A stretch of 64,000 nucleotides of DNA from Bradyrhizobium ottawaense (GTDB lineage: Bacteria; Pseudomonadota; Alphaproteobacteria; Rhizobiales; Xanthobacteraceae): NCBI RefSeq assembly GCF_900099825.1, contig NZ_LT629693.1, forward strand, positions 6,149,001 to 6,213,000, written 5' to 3'. Below, one piece after another: positions 51,547 to 60,860 of the stretch. The notes beneath the pieces are model-generated. The model worked only from the letters and a program-made list of their open reading frames with translations. It did not search any database and was not told where the DNA came from. A program made the position numbers and the translations under genes. Positions within the stretch are counted from its first letter, which is position 1. Each line of letters opens with the position of its first letter.

Positions 51547-51672
51547 GGTGCGCACCTGTGATCGCAGAGTCCGGTCTTCATGGGCGACCCGCTCTGGAAA
51601 CAAGTTAGCTTGGCCTCGTGTCTGGACAGTTTCGACCCAGCGGCAAAACGGCTTCAGGACTGTTTCGTTAAA
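51547..51672 (-). promoter_or_regulatory. Conserved leader of the 31-residue peptide gene, copy 3
   Basis: Contains GGCTTCAGGACTGTTTCGTT (+ strand) at about 51651-51670 and the GGTC-rich stretch near the start. Confidence 0.4.
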
Positions 51673-51773
51673 TCGCCCAAGATGAGCCTGTGGCCGCTAT
51701 ATTCAACAGCGATCAAACATGCGAATCGTGAAAGCCGCGATCATGAGGTAGGCAGGTGACTGGCGTTTGCTGT

Positions 51774-52001
51774 TCAGCCAAGCATATTGCGGTCCGGCCT
51801 TAGCCGCCAGACGTGGAATGGCAACGTCGTTAGGTGCGCTCCCAGCTGGTCAAATAACTCGAGCTTGGCCTGATCCGTGGCAAGATGGCTGATCAGCCGG
51901 TACTCGGCGGCGTCGAGAAATGCGTCGCCCGTTGCTTGGTAAACAAGGCGACAAGCAAGCGCCAACATTGCGACACGTGCGATTAGACTGTTCCCAATCA
52001 A
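51774..52001 (-). CDS. 75-residue hypothetical protein
   Basis: MIGNSLIARVAMLALACRLV then YQATGDAFLDAAEYRLISHL and LGAHLTTLPFHVWRLRPDRN. One hydrophobic helix; no family recognised. Confidence 0.45.
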   Translation of the reverse strand: MIGNSLIARVAMLALACRLVYQATGDAFLDAAEYRLISHLATDQAKLELFDQLGAHLTTLPFHVWRLRPDRNMLG

Positions 52002-52090
52002 TTTCCGCTAGAAAGGCTATACGCGGGAAGCCAAAGAGATTTTGTCGACGGCCCCGACGTTCTAAGACCGATAACTGCGGGATCAAATTG

Positions 52091-52435
52091 ATGCTTTTAT
52101 CAGCGATGCGTCTTGGAATTTCAACCCTTTGCGCTCTACTGTTGGCTGGGTCGTTCCTACCAAACGCAGTGTTAGCGAGAGGCGGGCTCTATTCGACAAC
52201 TAGATACAGTTACGGATTATTCCGGCCGGCTTATGGACCTGTCGCGATCGGGATTGGTTACAGATATTACGGCTATCCGCTGGACGACTCCTTCGACTAT
52301 CCGCGTGGATACGGTGAGTATGCCGAATATGGCCCGTGGGCCTCGCAGGGATATTCCGGTGGCTGCCAGTTAACGTGGCGACGCGTACGCACCCATTATC
52401 GCCTGAGTTGGCGAGCGGTCCGGTTTTGTTACTAA
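52091..52435 (+). CDS. Exported Tyr/Gly-rich protein, 114 aa
   Basis: Start at ATG 52091 or 52106; signal peptide (GISTLCALLLAGSFLPNAVL, ALARG). The mature part has repeated tyrosines (IGIGYRYYGYPLDDSFDYPR, YGEYAEYGPWASQGYSGGC) and ends with two cysteines. Secreted or surface protein, role unknown. Confidence 0.6.
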   Translation: MLLSAMRLGISTLCALLLAGSFLPNAVLARGGLYSTTRYSYGLFRPAYGPVAIGIGYRYYGYPLDDSFDYPRGYGEYAEYGPWASQGYSGGCQLTWRRVRTHYRLSWRAVRFCY

Positions 52436-52595
52436 GCATCTCCGGTGCGGGCGCCAGGAATTGTGCCGCCTCATGCGGGACGAATGCGCTGCTGTTTGAC
52501 GCTTGGCCTCTCAGCCGAACGCCCAGCCCAATCCCAACATAAGCATCCAGGACCAACCCAGTGTCGCGATAGCTATCGCGACGAGGTAGATCAAT

Positions 52596-52790
52596 CTAAT
52601 GATATGAGAGCGCACGATTTGCCTTCGCGCCAGCGCTTTTTACATTCGCTGAATGCCTCATCAACTCGGACTGGCTTCTCGAGACAGCTTCGCGCAGCTT
52701 TAAAAGTTCTGCATAGCGATCGCGCAGCGATTTCGTCTTTTCCGGCGTGTTGCCGTTAGGCTTTGTATTGGCTGATTTCTGACGTCTCAC
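52596..52790 (-). CDS. 64-residue basic helical protein
   Basis: MRRQKSANTKPNGNTPEKTK then LRDRYAELLKLREAVSRSQS. Basic head and coiled-coil-like helix; small hypothetical protein. Confidence 0.5.
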   Translation of the reverse strand: MRRQKSANTKPNGNTPEKTKSLRDRYAELLKLREAVSRSQSELMRHSANVKSAGAKANRALSYH

Positions 52791-53037
52791 GCGTCACTCC
52801 TGCCGACATAAATTAAAAATGACCAACCTGCTATTCAAAGTTGAACGCCAAAAAAACCTATCTGGTTTCAGCCAATTCGCAACAAAACGTAGATATTAAG
52901 CTTGATAGCGCTGCAAAAGGTTAAATCTGGAACACATATGTCTGTTCCGCGCTGCTTTGATGACAAAGGGTTCACATCCCGGGCCTGGCGGAGGTTTAAT
53001 AAGGCCGAAGTAACAGTGAATGGAGCCTGAATGGAGT

Positions 53038-54870
53038 TCACTTGGCCGCAGGGCCTGACGTGGTTCCGGTAGCGGGATGCCATGGCCAAGTCGACAGGAT
53101 ACGCATGGCATCGGCCTCAAGCATCTGCTTTCTGGCTTTTACTTCCTCGGTTACCACTCTTAGATCCTCGTCCAGAAAATAGAAATTGGAGCAACGGGAA
53201 TTATAGTCGTTTGCAAACATATTATAAGCCTGGATATCCAGAGGTCCCTGAACATATTGCTTGAGTACACGCAACCGTTCTTCCTGAAAATGACAGTAGC
53301 GAACAAACTCTCGCTTAAATCGCTCGCCCTTGCTGGCTGGGGGAACGGCTTCCTGCTCCTCCTTAAAATTCGCCTGGAGCACTGGGGCGTTTGAAGGGAA
53401 AAGCAGATTGTGATTTCGGTAGGCAAGGAATGTGCAGATCGTCGCAATGAGCACCAGACCTATGAACAGGGCGGCCTTCGCGTATGAAATCGGGCGGCTC
53501 CGTCCGGTCTGTATCGGTCCGTTGGTTGCCTCCAATCTATTCAAGTCCTCGCGCAGGGCATCCAGGGTGGTAGGGGTAGCCGGCAGGGTCTCGCCAAATC
53601 GCAGCAGATCCGAGGCCAGCCTGCTGGCAGCTCCCTTTGATTCCGGTCGGGCATCAAGTCTAAAAGCGAAATCGCGGATCAATATCCAGGGTTGCTCGTG
53701 CAGGTCGGTCGCGTGGGTGTCGGAAACCGCCTTTGAAAAGGTCTCCCAAAGAGCGCGGCCGTCGCTGTCGGCAAATCCCTTCTTCTCAATCGGCAGAGCG
53801 ATCAGCTTGGGCTCGCGATCCAATTGTTCAATCAGAGTCTCTAATGGCTTGATCCTGGCTTCCAGCGACAGTTTCCGAAGAGCCGTCGCGGCTCCCTTGA
53901 AAGGTTCTATGTCATCGGGCAGCAGGCTCAACGCATCGAGATAGATGGCGGCGATCGTTTGTGCCGTCTCATATTTGCCAATTGCAATGAGGTCTGCTGG
54001 CAGCCGACGCAGGTCGGCGATTATTCTATTGACCCCTTCATTGCGCAGCTTCTGATGGGCATCGAACACGATCAAAGGTGCGTTTATTGATATCCAATCC
54101 GAAAATGTGTTTTTGAGTTGCGCAACGGCGGACACATCGTCGGGCTGGAGTTTGATCGCGTCACAGGCGGCGTCGATCTCCTGCAGCGCTGGTTTCAGTT
54201 TGGCCAAAGACTGGCGATAGGCATCCAGAAAATTGGTCAAGGCCTCGCGGTGATGTCGATCGTTGCTCACCAGAACTTTGCGGATACATTGCTCGAGCGG
54301 CACCGCTGCGTCCTGGATTGCGCCATACGCAGCAACGACGGCTTCGGCATGTACCGTAAAAAGCTCCTGCAAGCCCTGACGGATGCCGAGCAATGGTGGC
54401 ATCGGAAAGCCTGCACAGGTTAGCTGGTCTTTCAGAATCTCGAAAATGGTCGCGGCATCGACCGAGGCATGGGCGCCAACGAGCGCGAACATCAGACTGG
54501 CATCGGCGGGCTCTCTGGTAGCGAGATGAGCCAAAAAGTTGGCTCTCGATAGAGGGGGTAGATCATTTGCGGCGGCCATCATTTCGGACATGGGCGCGTT
54601 GCCGGACAGGCCATCATAGAATGCGGTGAGCTGTTCTGCGCTACAATCCAAGGGATACGTGAGTTCGCACAACAAGCGTCGCGCGGGGTCGAGGATGGCG
54701 CTGCGCGCCTCGGTCAGCTTGTGCTCCGGTGCTCCGCGCTGCTGCCGTGAGGCAGCATAGGCTTGTTCGACCTCTGCAAGCGTTGCGGTTGGGTCGATAC
54801 CAAGCAAGCGGAAATGGCCTGCGAATTGATCGCACGACGCAGCGCTAGTGCTCGTGGGCTGATCCTGCAT
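53038..54870 (-). CDS. Membrane protein with J-domain-like N-terminus, 610 aa
   Basis: Residues 15-60 follow the DnaJ plan (FRLLGIDPTATLAEVEQAYA, EARSAILDPARRLLCELTYP) but lack the HPD motif needed to stimulate DnaK. A long helical region follows (LAHLATREPADASLMF; QSLAKLKPALQEIDAACDAI), then one span near residues 475-492 (ALFIGLVLIATICTFLAY) and a periplasmic or cytoplasmic tail with coiled coil. Divergent from gspG with 270 bases between. It could be an assembly helper for the pseudopilin gene beside it; that is inference only. Confidence 0.65.
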   Translation of the reverse strand: MQDQPTSTSAASCDQFAGHFRLLGIDPTATLAEVEQAYAASRQQRGAPEHKLTEARSAILDPARRLLCELTYPLDCSAEQLTAFYDGLSGNAPMSEMMAAANDLPPLSRANFLAHLATREPADASLMFALVGAHASVDAATIFEILKDQLTCAGFPMPPLLGIRQGLQELFTVHAEAVVAAYGAIQDAAVPLEQCIRKVLVSNDRHHREALTNFLDAYRQSLAKLKPALQEIDAACDAIKLQPDDVSAVAQLKNTFSDWISINAPLIVFDAHQKLRNEGVNRIIADLRRLPADLIAIGKYETAQTIAAIYLDALSLLPDDIEPFKGAATALRKLSLEARIKPLETLIEQLDREPKLIALPIEKKGFADSDGRALWETFSKAVSDTHATDLHEQPWILIRDFAFRLDARPESKGAASRLASDLLRFGETLPATPTTLDALREDLNRLEATNGPIQTGRSRPISYAKAALFIGLVLIATICTFLAYRNHNLLFPSNAPVLQANFKEEQEAVPPASKGERFKREFVRYCHFQEERLRVLKQYVQGPLDIQAYNMFANDYNSRCSNFYFLDEDLRVVTEEVKARKQMLEADAMRILSTWPWHPATGTTSGPAAK

Positions 54871-55143
54871 GCTGTGTCGTGCCCCGCGTCAACTTAATTT
54901 CCGGCTGGCACCCCGCTTTAGCCAATCCTCAACCAACATCCCATGCCGGCGGGAGGGCCGGCAACAAAGCGTTAATCAACCGATCTCGATCAATCAAGCG
55001 TTTGGCACGGCAAAAGGGCTCACAAGCGTGAAAGGGTCAAACATTATGTGCAATCCTCCGGAATACGTTACCTCGTATTTACCGCCTCCCGAGGGGGATA
55101 GATCCGTCAACTGTTTGGATAGGACTGGCCGACAATATCGCAA
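54871..55143. promoter_or_regulatory. Divergent intergenic region upstream of gspG
   Basis: 270 bases between the J-like gene and gspG, with GGGAGG-type stretches and AT-rich parts; it should hold both promoters. No defined operator seen. Confidence 0.35.
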
Positions 55144-55668
55144 GTGAAATTCACGAAGATGAATTCAGAGGCGATCAAAATGTCCACGAACACCGCCGAG
55201 AATCTTACCAAGCGTCTCCCAAGCCAGCGACGGTCACTCCGGCGCCGCGGCCGAAGAGACGCGGGCTATACGCTGCTCGAGCTACTGGTCGTCATGGGCA
55301 TTTTGGCCGTGCTGACTGCGGTCGCCACGCCACAGCTGATGGGTTATTTCGGCAAAGCCAAAACCCAGTCGGCTCAGCTGCAGATCGAGAATATCGGCAC
55401 CGCGCTCGAGCTTTATTACATGGAGAACGGCTCCTATCCGAGTGCAAGCGTCGGCCTCAAGGCATTGGTCGAAGCGACACCCGAAGCGCCAAGGTGGAAC
55501 GGCCCCTATCTGAAGAAAGCCAAGAATTTGCTCGACCCGTGGGGGCGTCCCTACCAGTACAACTATCCAGGTTCAAACGGGGAATATGAAGTCTATTCGC
55601 TCGGTCCGACCGGAAAGTCGACCACTGCGTCCGCTGCCCCCTCATCATTTCGAAGCTCAGGAAGCTAG
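55144..55668 (+). CDS. gspG: GspG, major pseudopilin
   Basis: 174 residues from GTG/ATG at 55144; ATG 55159 or 55180 may be the true start. A long basic leader (RRSLRRRGRRDAG) ends at Gly41, then YTLLELLVVMGILAVLTAVA with Glu at +5. The C-terminal half is the GspG signature: YYMENGSYPSASVGLKALVE, PEAPRWNGPYLKKAKNLLDP, WGRPYQYNYPGSNGEYEVYS. It forms the pseudopilus shaft. It is the only gspG in the window, 49 kb from the rest of the T2SS genes, next to the J-like gene. Confidence 0.92.
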   Translation: MKFTKMNSEAIKMSTNTAENLTKRLPSQRRSLRRRGRRDAGYTLLELLVVMGILAVLTAVATPQLMGYFGKAKTQSAQLQIENIGTALELYYMENGSYPSASVGLKALVEATPEAPRWNGPYLKKAKNLLDPWGRPYQYNYPGSNGEYEVYSLGPTGKSTTASAAPSSFRSSGS

Positions 55669-55844
55669 GCCGCTTTCACTATAAATGGTCATTTGCGCAA
55701 GTGGCCGCGCTGGCGCGATTTGCTTGTGAACTGCCTGCGGATCCGGAACAGGTAGCAGAATTAAGAGGCCGGTACGGGAATTGCGAGCTTACCTGCGTCC
55801 CCCGCCATCCTGACAACCGTCCGGTGAAGCCTGTTACGATCGTG

Positions 55845-56780
55845 TCAGCGCCGAGCACGCGCCATGTAGAATTCCGCTTCCGCATCCCAGGCCGCTGCTT
55901 CCTTCCAGCCGAGCGCCTCACCATCGATCCGGTCGGTATTGAGCCGCACCATGGGTTCTGTGAATTCGCTCTGCTGGAGCGGCGTAACGGGGCAGGCGAT
56001 CCCGAGGCGGGGCGCCATTTCTGCTGCGAACCGATTTGCAAATGCCCCCTGACTTTCGACGTAGAAGCTCGGATTAAGCTTGATCACGCCGTTCTGGGCC
56101 GGGACTATGCTGGCGAAGGCTGCATAGGAGGCCGCCAGCAGATCGACGTGAATGTTATCACGTACGTAAAGCGGGGTGCGGACGGTCGGCACCTCGCCCT
56201 TGAACCAGGTCTGAATCAGATAGTTGCAGAAGCGCGGCTCCTCGAACGGCCCGAACGGGTTCGGGATAACGAACTTGCCGAGCGGGAAGCCCCTGGTTTG
56301 GCTGAGATAGCGGTAGTACTGCCAGGTCAGTCCCTTTGACAGCCCATAGGGCGAAAACGCACGCAAGGGCGCATCGCCGGCGCCTTCATCCTGCTCGAAA
56401 ACGGTGCCCGTCAGCACCACGCCTGCTAGCCCTCGGGTCAAAAGCGTCTCGAGCACCTCGACCAGCTGCTGCGTGTTATCAGCGACCGCGCCCAGAATGT
56501 CGAACTCGGGGTTGCGATAGTCGCCAGTACGGGCGGCATGCTGGCACAACAGGTCGAAGGAACCCTGCGAGGCGATATTCATAAAAGCGGCCGAGCCGAA
56601 TGGGCAGCCTTCAGCTACTTCCGCGACAGACTTTAACGCCGCTACGCGTTCGCCGCGCAGGCCGGAATAGTCGGCGATCATTCCCTTTAACGGGGCGACC
56701 ACGCTATGACCTGCCGCTGCGAGGCTACGGGCGAACCAAAGACCCGTGAAAGAGCTGCCGCCGGTAAGAAGGATTTTCAC
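55845..56780 (-). CDS. NAD-dependent epimerase/reductase (extended SDR), 311 aa
   Basis: MKILLTGGSSFTGLWFARSL carries the TGGSSFTG nucleotide-binding motif; VLTGTVFE and AFSPYGLSKGLTWQYYR supply S/T and YxxxK of the extended SDR active site. It continues with a sugar-nucleotide-binding part (VIPNPFGPFEEPRFCNYLIQ). Last gene of a four-gene sugar operon; overlaps the cupin epimerase gene by four bases. It likely reduces or epimerises a CDP-keto-sugar. Confidence 0.8.
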   Translation of the reverse strand: MKILLTGGSSFTGLWFARSLAAAGHSVVAPLKGMIADYSGLRGERVAALKSVAEVAEGCPFGSAAFMNIASQGSFDLLCQHAARTGDYRNPEFDILGAVADNTQQLVEVLETLLTRGLAGVVLTGTVFEQDEGAGDAPLRAFSPYGLSKGLTWQYYRYLSQTRGFPLGKFVIPNPFGPFEEPRFCNYLIQTWFKGEVPTVRTPLYVRDNIHVDLLAASYAAFASIVPAQNGVIKLNPSFYVESQGAFANRFAAEMAPRLGIACPVTPLQQSEFTEPMVRLNTDRIDGEALGWKEAAAWDAEAEFYMARARR

Positions 56781-57343
56781 ACCAGGTCCCGCAGCTGTTC
56801 GGCGCCATGGAATTGCGGATTGTAGTCAGGCCAGGTTTTATCCTTTGGCGAAACATCAATAGGGGCTATCGGCCAGACCACGCCGAAGCGGGGGTCGTCA
56901 AAGCGGATACCACGTTCTTGCTCCGGGCTGTAGAAGGCACTCGACAAATAGAACGCCTCGGTGTCATCGGTGAGCGTTATGAACCCGTGTGCACAGCCCT
57001 GCGGCGCATACATCATGAGACGGTTCTCGGCCGTGAGTTCGGCGCCGAACCATTGCCCAAACGTCGGAGAATCCGGCCGCAGATCGATAATCACATCGTA
57101 CAATGCGCCGCGAATGCAACGTACCACCTTGGTCTCGGCCGCCGGCGGCAACTGGTAGTGCATTCCGCGCAGCGTGCCGGCCTTGGCGGTCAGCGAATTG
57201 TTGATTTGAACGATCGGCATCGCAAGGCCGGCCGCTTCGAATTCACGCTCGCAGTAGAAGCGGGCAAAGAAGCCGCGATCATCGCCGCGCTTTTCCAGCT
57301 CGATGGTGTGGGCGCCCTTAAGCGGTGTGGCGTGGAATTTCAT
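56777..57343 (-). CDS. dTDP-4-dehydrorhamnose 3,5-epimerase-like protein (RfbC family)
   Basis: 188 residues with a cupin fold: RGDDRGFFARFYCEREFEAA, INNSLTAKAGTLRGMHYQLP (the GxxRGMHxQ motif with the catalytic His), KVVRCIRGALYDVIIDLRPD, PQGCAHGFITL. In a CDP-sugar operon the substrate is probably a CDP-4-keto-6-deoxy sugar. Overlaps its neighbour by four bases. Confidence 0.85.
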   Translation of the reverse strand: MKFHATPLKGAHTIELEKRGDDRGFFARFYCEREFEAAGLAMPIVQINNSLTAKAGTLRGMHYQLPPAAETKVVRCIRGALYDVIIDLRPDSPTFGQWFGAELTAENRLMMYAPQGCAHGFITLTDDTEAFYLSSAFYSPEQERGIRFDDPRFGVVWPIAPIDVSPKDKTWPDYNPQFHGAEQLRDLV

Positions 57344-57359
57344 GCGATGTCCCTGTAGC

Positions 57360-58403
57360 TTACTGCCAACGCAGGTCGAGCGACAACCGACCCTGCTGGA
57401 TATGGTGTTTAAGCGTGCGAAGCCGCATCAAGGGGGAGGCACGGAAGTCGCCGTCGGCAAATCCCATTCCGCGCAGACCCGACGCCAGGTTCTGGACCGA
57501 CGTCTTGAGCGGTACGGCCGGTATGTGCTCGGGCGCCAGCGAGGCGAACATGGAGAAGTCGACCTGGTAGGATCGCTTGTCGGGGGGAGCATCGCGGTTG
57601 ATGCTAACCTTGGTACCCGGCAGTTCAGTGGCGACGACTTCCGCGAGCTCCCGCACCTGGTAGTTGGCGGCCTTGTTGCCGGCATTGACGACCAGGAAGC
57701 GTCCGCCGTGGTCGGGGGATCGGCCGATCGCCCATTCGATGGCGCGAGCCATATCGGAAACATCGATCAGGGGTCGCCAGGGGGTTCCGTCGCTGAGCAC
57801 GGTGATCTCACCGGTCGCGAGCGCACTGGCCACGAAATCATTGAGAACGAGATCAAGCCGCAACCGGTCCGACATGCCGCAGGCGGTGGCAAAACGCAGG
57901 CAAGTCACCGTCATCCGTCCAGCATTGCTGGAGCGAAGCGCGTTTTCCATCGCGACCTTGGATCTTGCATAGGCCGTTAACGGATTGAGTGCATCGGTCT
58001 CGCGCCGGGGGTTACCTTCTGCCGCGCCGTAGATGCTGCAGCTGGAGGCAAAAACGAACGTGGTGACGCCGCGTTCCTGCGCCATCTGCGCCAGGGCAAT
58101 ACTGGCTTTCTCGTTGATGGCCTCCGTGACGGCTTCAAACTCCTTGCCCATCGGGTCGTTGGAGATGGCCGCGAGGTGTACGACGGCATCGACGCCATCG
58201 AGTAGGTCGGGCGGAAAGTCGCGGATGTCACCGAAATGCAGACGGTCCAGCAGTGCTTCGGGAAGCCGCGACGCGCCAGTCAGATTGTGGGCAAAGTATC
58301 CGCTGTCGAAACCGATCAGCTCGGCGTCCGGATAGCGCGCGCGCAACTGGCGGATGACGCCGGGGCCGACATAGCCCATCGGGCCGGTAACGAGAATGCG
58401 CAT
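57360..58403 (-). CDS. NAD-dependent sugar epimerase/dehydratase (extended SDR), 347 aa
   Basis: ATG 58403 puts MRILVTGPMGYVGPGVIRQL at the start (GxxGYVG motif). SSCSIYGAAEG and AYARSKVAMENALRSS provide S and YxxxK. It resembles CDP-sugar SDRs found next to rfbF. It could be the 4,6-dehydratase step or a C-3/C-4 epimerase; RfbG proper usually has other motifs. Confidence 0.8.
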   Translation of the reverse strand: MRILVTGPMGYVGPGVIRQLRARYPDAELIGFDSGYFAHNLTGASRLPEALLDRLHFGDIRDFPPDLLDGVDAVVHLAAISNDPMGKEFEAVTEAINEKASIALAQMAQERGVTTFVFASSCSIYGAAEGNPRRETDALNPLTAYARSKVAMENALRSSNAGRMTVTCLRFATACGMSDRLRLDLVLNDFVASALATGEITVLSDGTPWRPLIDVSDMARAIEWAIGRSPDHGGRFLVVNAGNKAANYQVRELAEVVATELPGTKVSINRDAPPDKRSYQVDFSMFASLAPEHIPAVPLKTSVQNLASGLRGMGFADGDFRASPLMRLRTLKHHIQQGRLSLDLRWQ

Positions 58404-58420
58404 AGGGGGATTGATCCTGT

Positions 58421-59191
58421 CTACCATTTTTTCCAGGGGGCCTTGCCGCTTGACCAGAGGTCCTCGAGGTAGCGCTTGTCACGCAGCGTATCCATCGGAT
58501 GCCAGAAGCCTTCGTGAAAGAAGACGCTCAATTGGCTATCCTTGGCCAGGTTGATCATGGGCTCTTGTTCCCAGACGGTCTGGTTGCCTTCAATGTAGCT
58601 GCCGACCTTGGGGGAAAGTACGAAGAAGCCGCCATTGATGAAGCCGCCGTCGCCGCTCGGTTTTTCCTGAAAGCTAGTGACGCGGTTGCCTTCGAAATTG
58701 ATGGCGCCGAACCGGCCCGGCGGTTGCGTTGCGGTCACGGTCGCAAGTCGACCCTCGCGGCGATGGAAAGCGATGCTTTCGGTGATGTTGATATCGCCCA
58801 CACCGTCGCCGTAAGTCAGGCAGAAGTCCTGGTCGTCGCCGAGATAGGGAAGGATCTGCTTGATGCGGCCACCGATCATGGTGCTTTCGCCGGTATCGAT
58901 CAGGGTGACCGTCCAGGGTTCGGCATCCTTGCGCAGCACGTGCATCTTGTTTTCGCGCATGTCAAAGGTGACGTTGGACTGGTGCAGGAAGTAATTCGAG
59001 AAATACTCCTTGATCACATAGCCCTTGTAGCCGAGGCATACGATGAAATCATTGATGCCGTGGCTCGCGTAGATCTTCATGATGTGCCACAGGATCGGCT
59101 TGCCGCCGATCTCGATCATTGGCTTGGGGCGCGTATCGGTCTCTTCGGAGAAACGGGTTCCAAGACCCCCGGCCAACAAAACCGCCTTCAT
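58421..59191 (-). CDS. rfbF: Glucose-1-phosphate cytidylyltransferase
   Basis: 256 residues from ATG 59191; upstream ATGs would add 65 residues without family pattern. [20 protein letters not shown] carries the nucleotidyl-transferase motif; [34 protein letters not shown] and [19 protein letters not shown] follow. It makes CDP-glucose from CTP and glucose-1-phosphate, the entry to CDP-dideoxyhexoses in O-antigen. First gene of the operon. Confidence 0.92.
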   Translation of the reverse strand: MKAVLLAGGLGTRFSEETDTRPKPMIEIGGKPILWHIMKIYASHGINDFIVCLGYKGYVIKEYFSNYFLHQSNVTFDMRENKMHVLRKDAEPWTVTLIDTGESTMIGGRIKQILPYLGDDQDFCLTYGDGVGDINITESIAFHRREGRLATVTATQPPGRFGAINFEGNRVTSFQEKPSGDGGFINGGFFVLSPKVGSYIEGNQTVWEQEPMINLAKDSQLSVFFHEGFWHPMDTLRDKRYLEDLWSSGKAPWKKW

Positions 59192-59915
59192 ATAAACCTG
59201 CCGTCGTTTAAGGATTGCGCCGCGAACTTGCCCACGGCCTATTGAAAAAATTGCTATCAGCTTGTCCCTACAACAACATGCGTTGCTTCGCGAGTGCACC
59301 GGCGCGGGTTCATAACAATTTGGTTTATTCATCGACTGCTCGGCGTTTGCCTTGCGGTCCCAATGATTGATATTGCGCCGCACCAAACGGCTTCGTTCTG
59401 CAGAAATTAAAAGGCTGCAGTATCATAATACCATCACAGAATAAATAGGCGTCCGTTTAACAGGTCTCTGAGTAATTGACCGGTTGTATTTTTTCGGCTG
59501 CGGCGGCATTCCCGCACGAGTGCTCGGATCCGAGGCATTGGAGCAAGCGGCGCGGCGACAAGCGGGAGTTGCTGCTGGCCGAGAGCCCCCGTGGGTGGCG
59601 CACGAAACCGGCGCGTGCCGCGGCCAGTATCAACTCCACGGTGCAGCCCAAGGGCATCACCTTTGGACCGATGCCTCAGCGCGGCTGGAAGCTTCATTCT
59701 TTCCGTGCCCCGGAGTGGAGTGCAACTGCGAGGGCACCCTGATCGGCACGAAGGTTGATCAGATCATCGCCAGCACCATCACCGCCCGGTCGATTGCGGC
59801 GGAAGGTCAGCGTCGGCGAGACTGGGCGCAGCGTGAGTGTAATGCCGCGGCGTTCCGGAGTTACCAAAATAAAGAGCCGCCCGAAGGCGGCTTCTAAATT
59901 CAATCGCTTTTTGGA
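59192..59915. other. 720 bases upstream of rfbF, no firm gene
   Basis: It holds the rfbF promoter on the right of the operon and, at its far end, the terminator of the PEPxxWA-CTERM gene at 59916. Overlapping frames between 59434 and 59897 on both strands show no domain or ribosome site. Confidence 0.45.
59875..59892 (-). terminator. Intrinsic terminator of the PEPxxWA-CTERM gene
   Basis: Stem GCCGCC-CGAA-GGCGGC, with TTTATTTTGG on the - strand; a shorter version of the hairpin at 7718. Confidence 0.8.
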
Positions 59916-60587
59916 TCAGGCCGTCATTAACGCTGGCTTTGACTTGCGGCGATAGGCCATGAAGCCGAGCCCGCAGAAGCCGAGGATCATCATCGCCCAT
60001 GTGCTAGGTTCGGGGACACCACCAACGGTCGGGGGCGGTGGAGTGTACGATTGCTCATTTGTTAAAGGTCCGCTGACAAAGCCATTGACCAAATGCTGGA
60101 ATGTCGGGAATCCATTGACGATTGGTACGATGTCCAAAGAGCCTCCTTGAATCTGCAGCTCATAAGGATTTCCCAAGTAATTGAAATCTGAAATATAGAA
60201 CAGCCCAGCAAAGACGCCGTTATTATATTGAATTGCAGCCTCACCGAACTGCGCATCAGCTAGAGTGAACGCTGGCAAACCGCTGAACGTTAAGCTAAGC
60301 GCGGTCGCAGGTGGGATCGCACCGATATCTGCGAAACTCGAAAAGAAGACGTTCTGTAAACCCGATCCGCCACCCGGTACCAGATTGTTGTCAAATACCA
60401 AGCTGCCAGTGAATGTACCACCGGCAGGCCAAGGTGCAATCACTCCCCGAAATGGTGGCTTCGAATTGGCATTACCGCCATTTACACCAAAAGAAAAATT
60501 TGCAGTGGTGTAGGTATCTGCCATCGCACAGGTGGCGCTCAGGCCCAAAACGAGAATCGCTGCGGCGAGACTGGAATTAACTCTCAT
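59916..60587 (-). CDS. PEPxxWA-CTERM sorting-domain protein
   Basis: 223 residues from ATG 60587, which places the signal peptide first ([20 protein letters not shown]). The beta domain contains [20 protein letters not shown] and [20 protein letters not shown]. Sorting signal [19 protein letters not shown], then [13 protein letters not shown]. Intact, with its own terminator. Confidence 0.85.
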   Translation of the reverse strand: MRVNSSLAAAILVLGLSATCAMADTYTTANFSFGVNGGNANSKPPFRGVIAPWPAGGTFTGSLVFDNNLVPGGGSGLQNVFFSSFADIGAIPPATALSLTFSGLPAFTLADAQFGEAAIQYNNGVFAGLFYISDFNYLGNPYELQIQGGSLDIVPIVNGFPTFQHLVNGFVSGPLTNEQSYTPPPPTVGGVPEPSTWAMMILGFCGLGFMAYRRKSKPALMTA

Positions 60588-60817
60588 TAAACTCTCCACT
60601 GTTTTAACCGCTCCATTATTCTTATTCTCAACTTGCGACCATCGCATGACGCGAGTGGATGAATAATAAGAGAGCACCCTTATTTCACGGGTACGTCAAT
60701 ATGTCAGGAATGCTGTCATGTCTGGCGCGCGTCGCAATAGTTTAGTTTCGCGTTTGCTCAAACATTATTCCCCATACCCATCAGCGGCATCGCGCCTGCA
60801 ATTCATGACAAAGAGAA

Positions 60818-60835
60818 AGCTGCCCGGAGGCGGCT
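60818..60835 (-). terminator. Intrinsic terminator of the PEPxxWA-CTERM gene
   Basis: AGCTGCC-CGGA-GGCGGCT stem with one G-T pair; T-rich on the - strand (TTTCTCTTTG). Confidence 0.7.
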
Positions 60836-60860
60836 CTCGATTTCAATTCTGATTATTAGA

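Noticed and set aside
59434..59897. Overlapping frames on both strands between rfbF and the PEPxxWA-CTERM gene
   Set aside because: Arg/Ala-rich, mutually overlapping, run into the terminator; no start signals.
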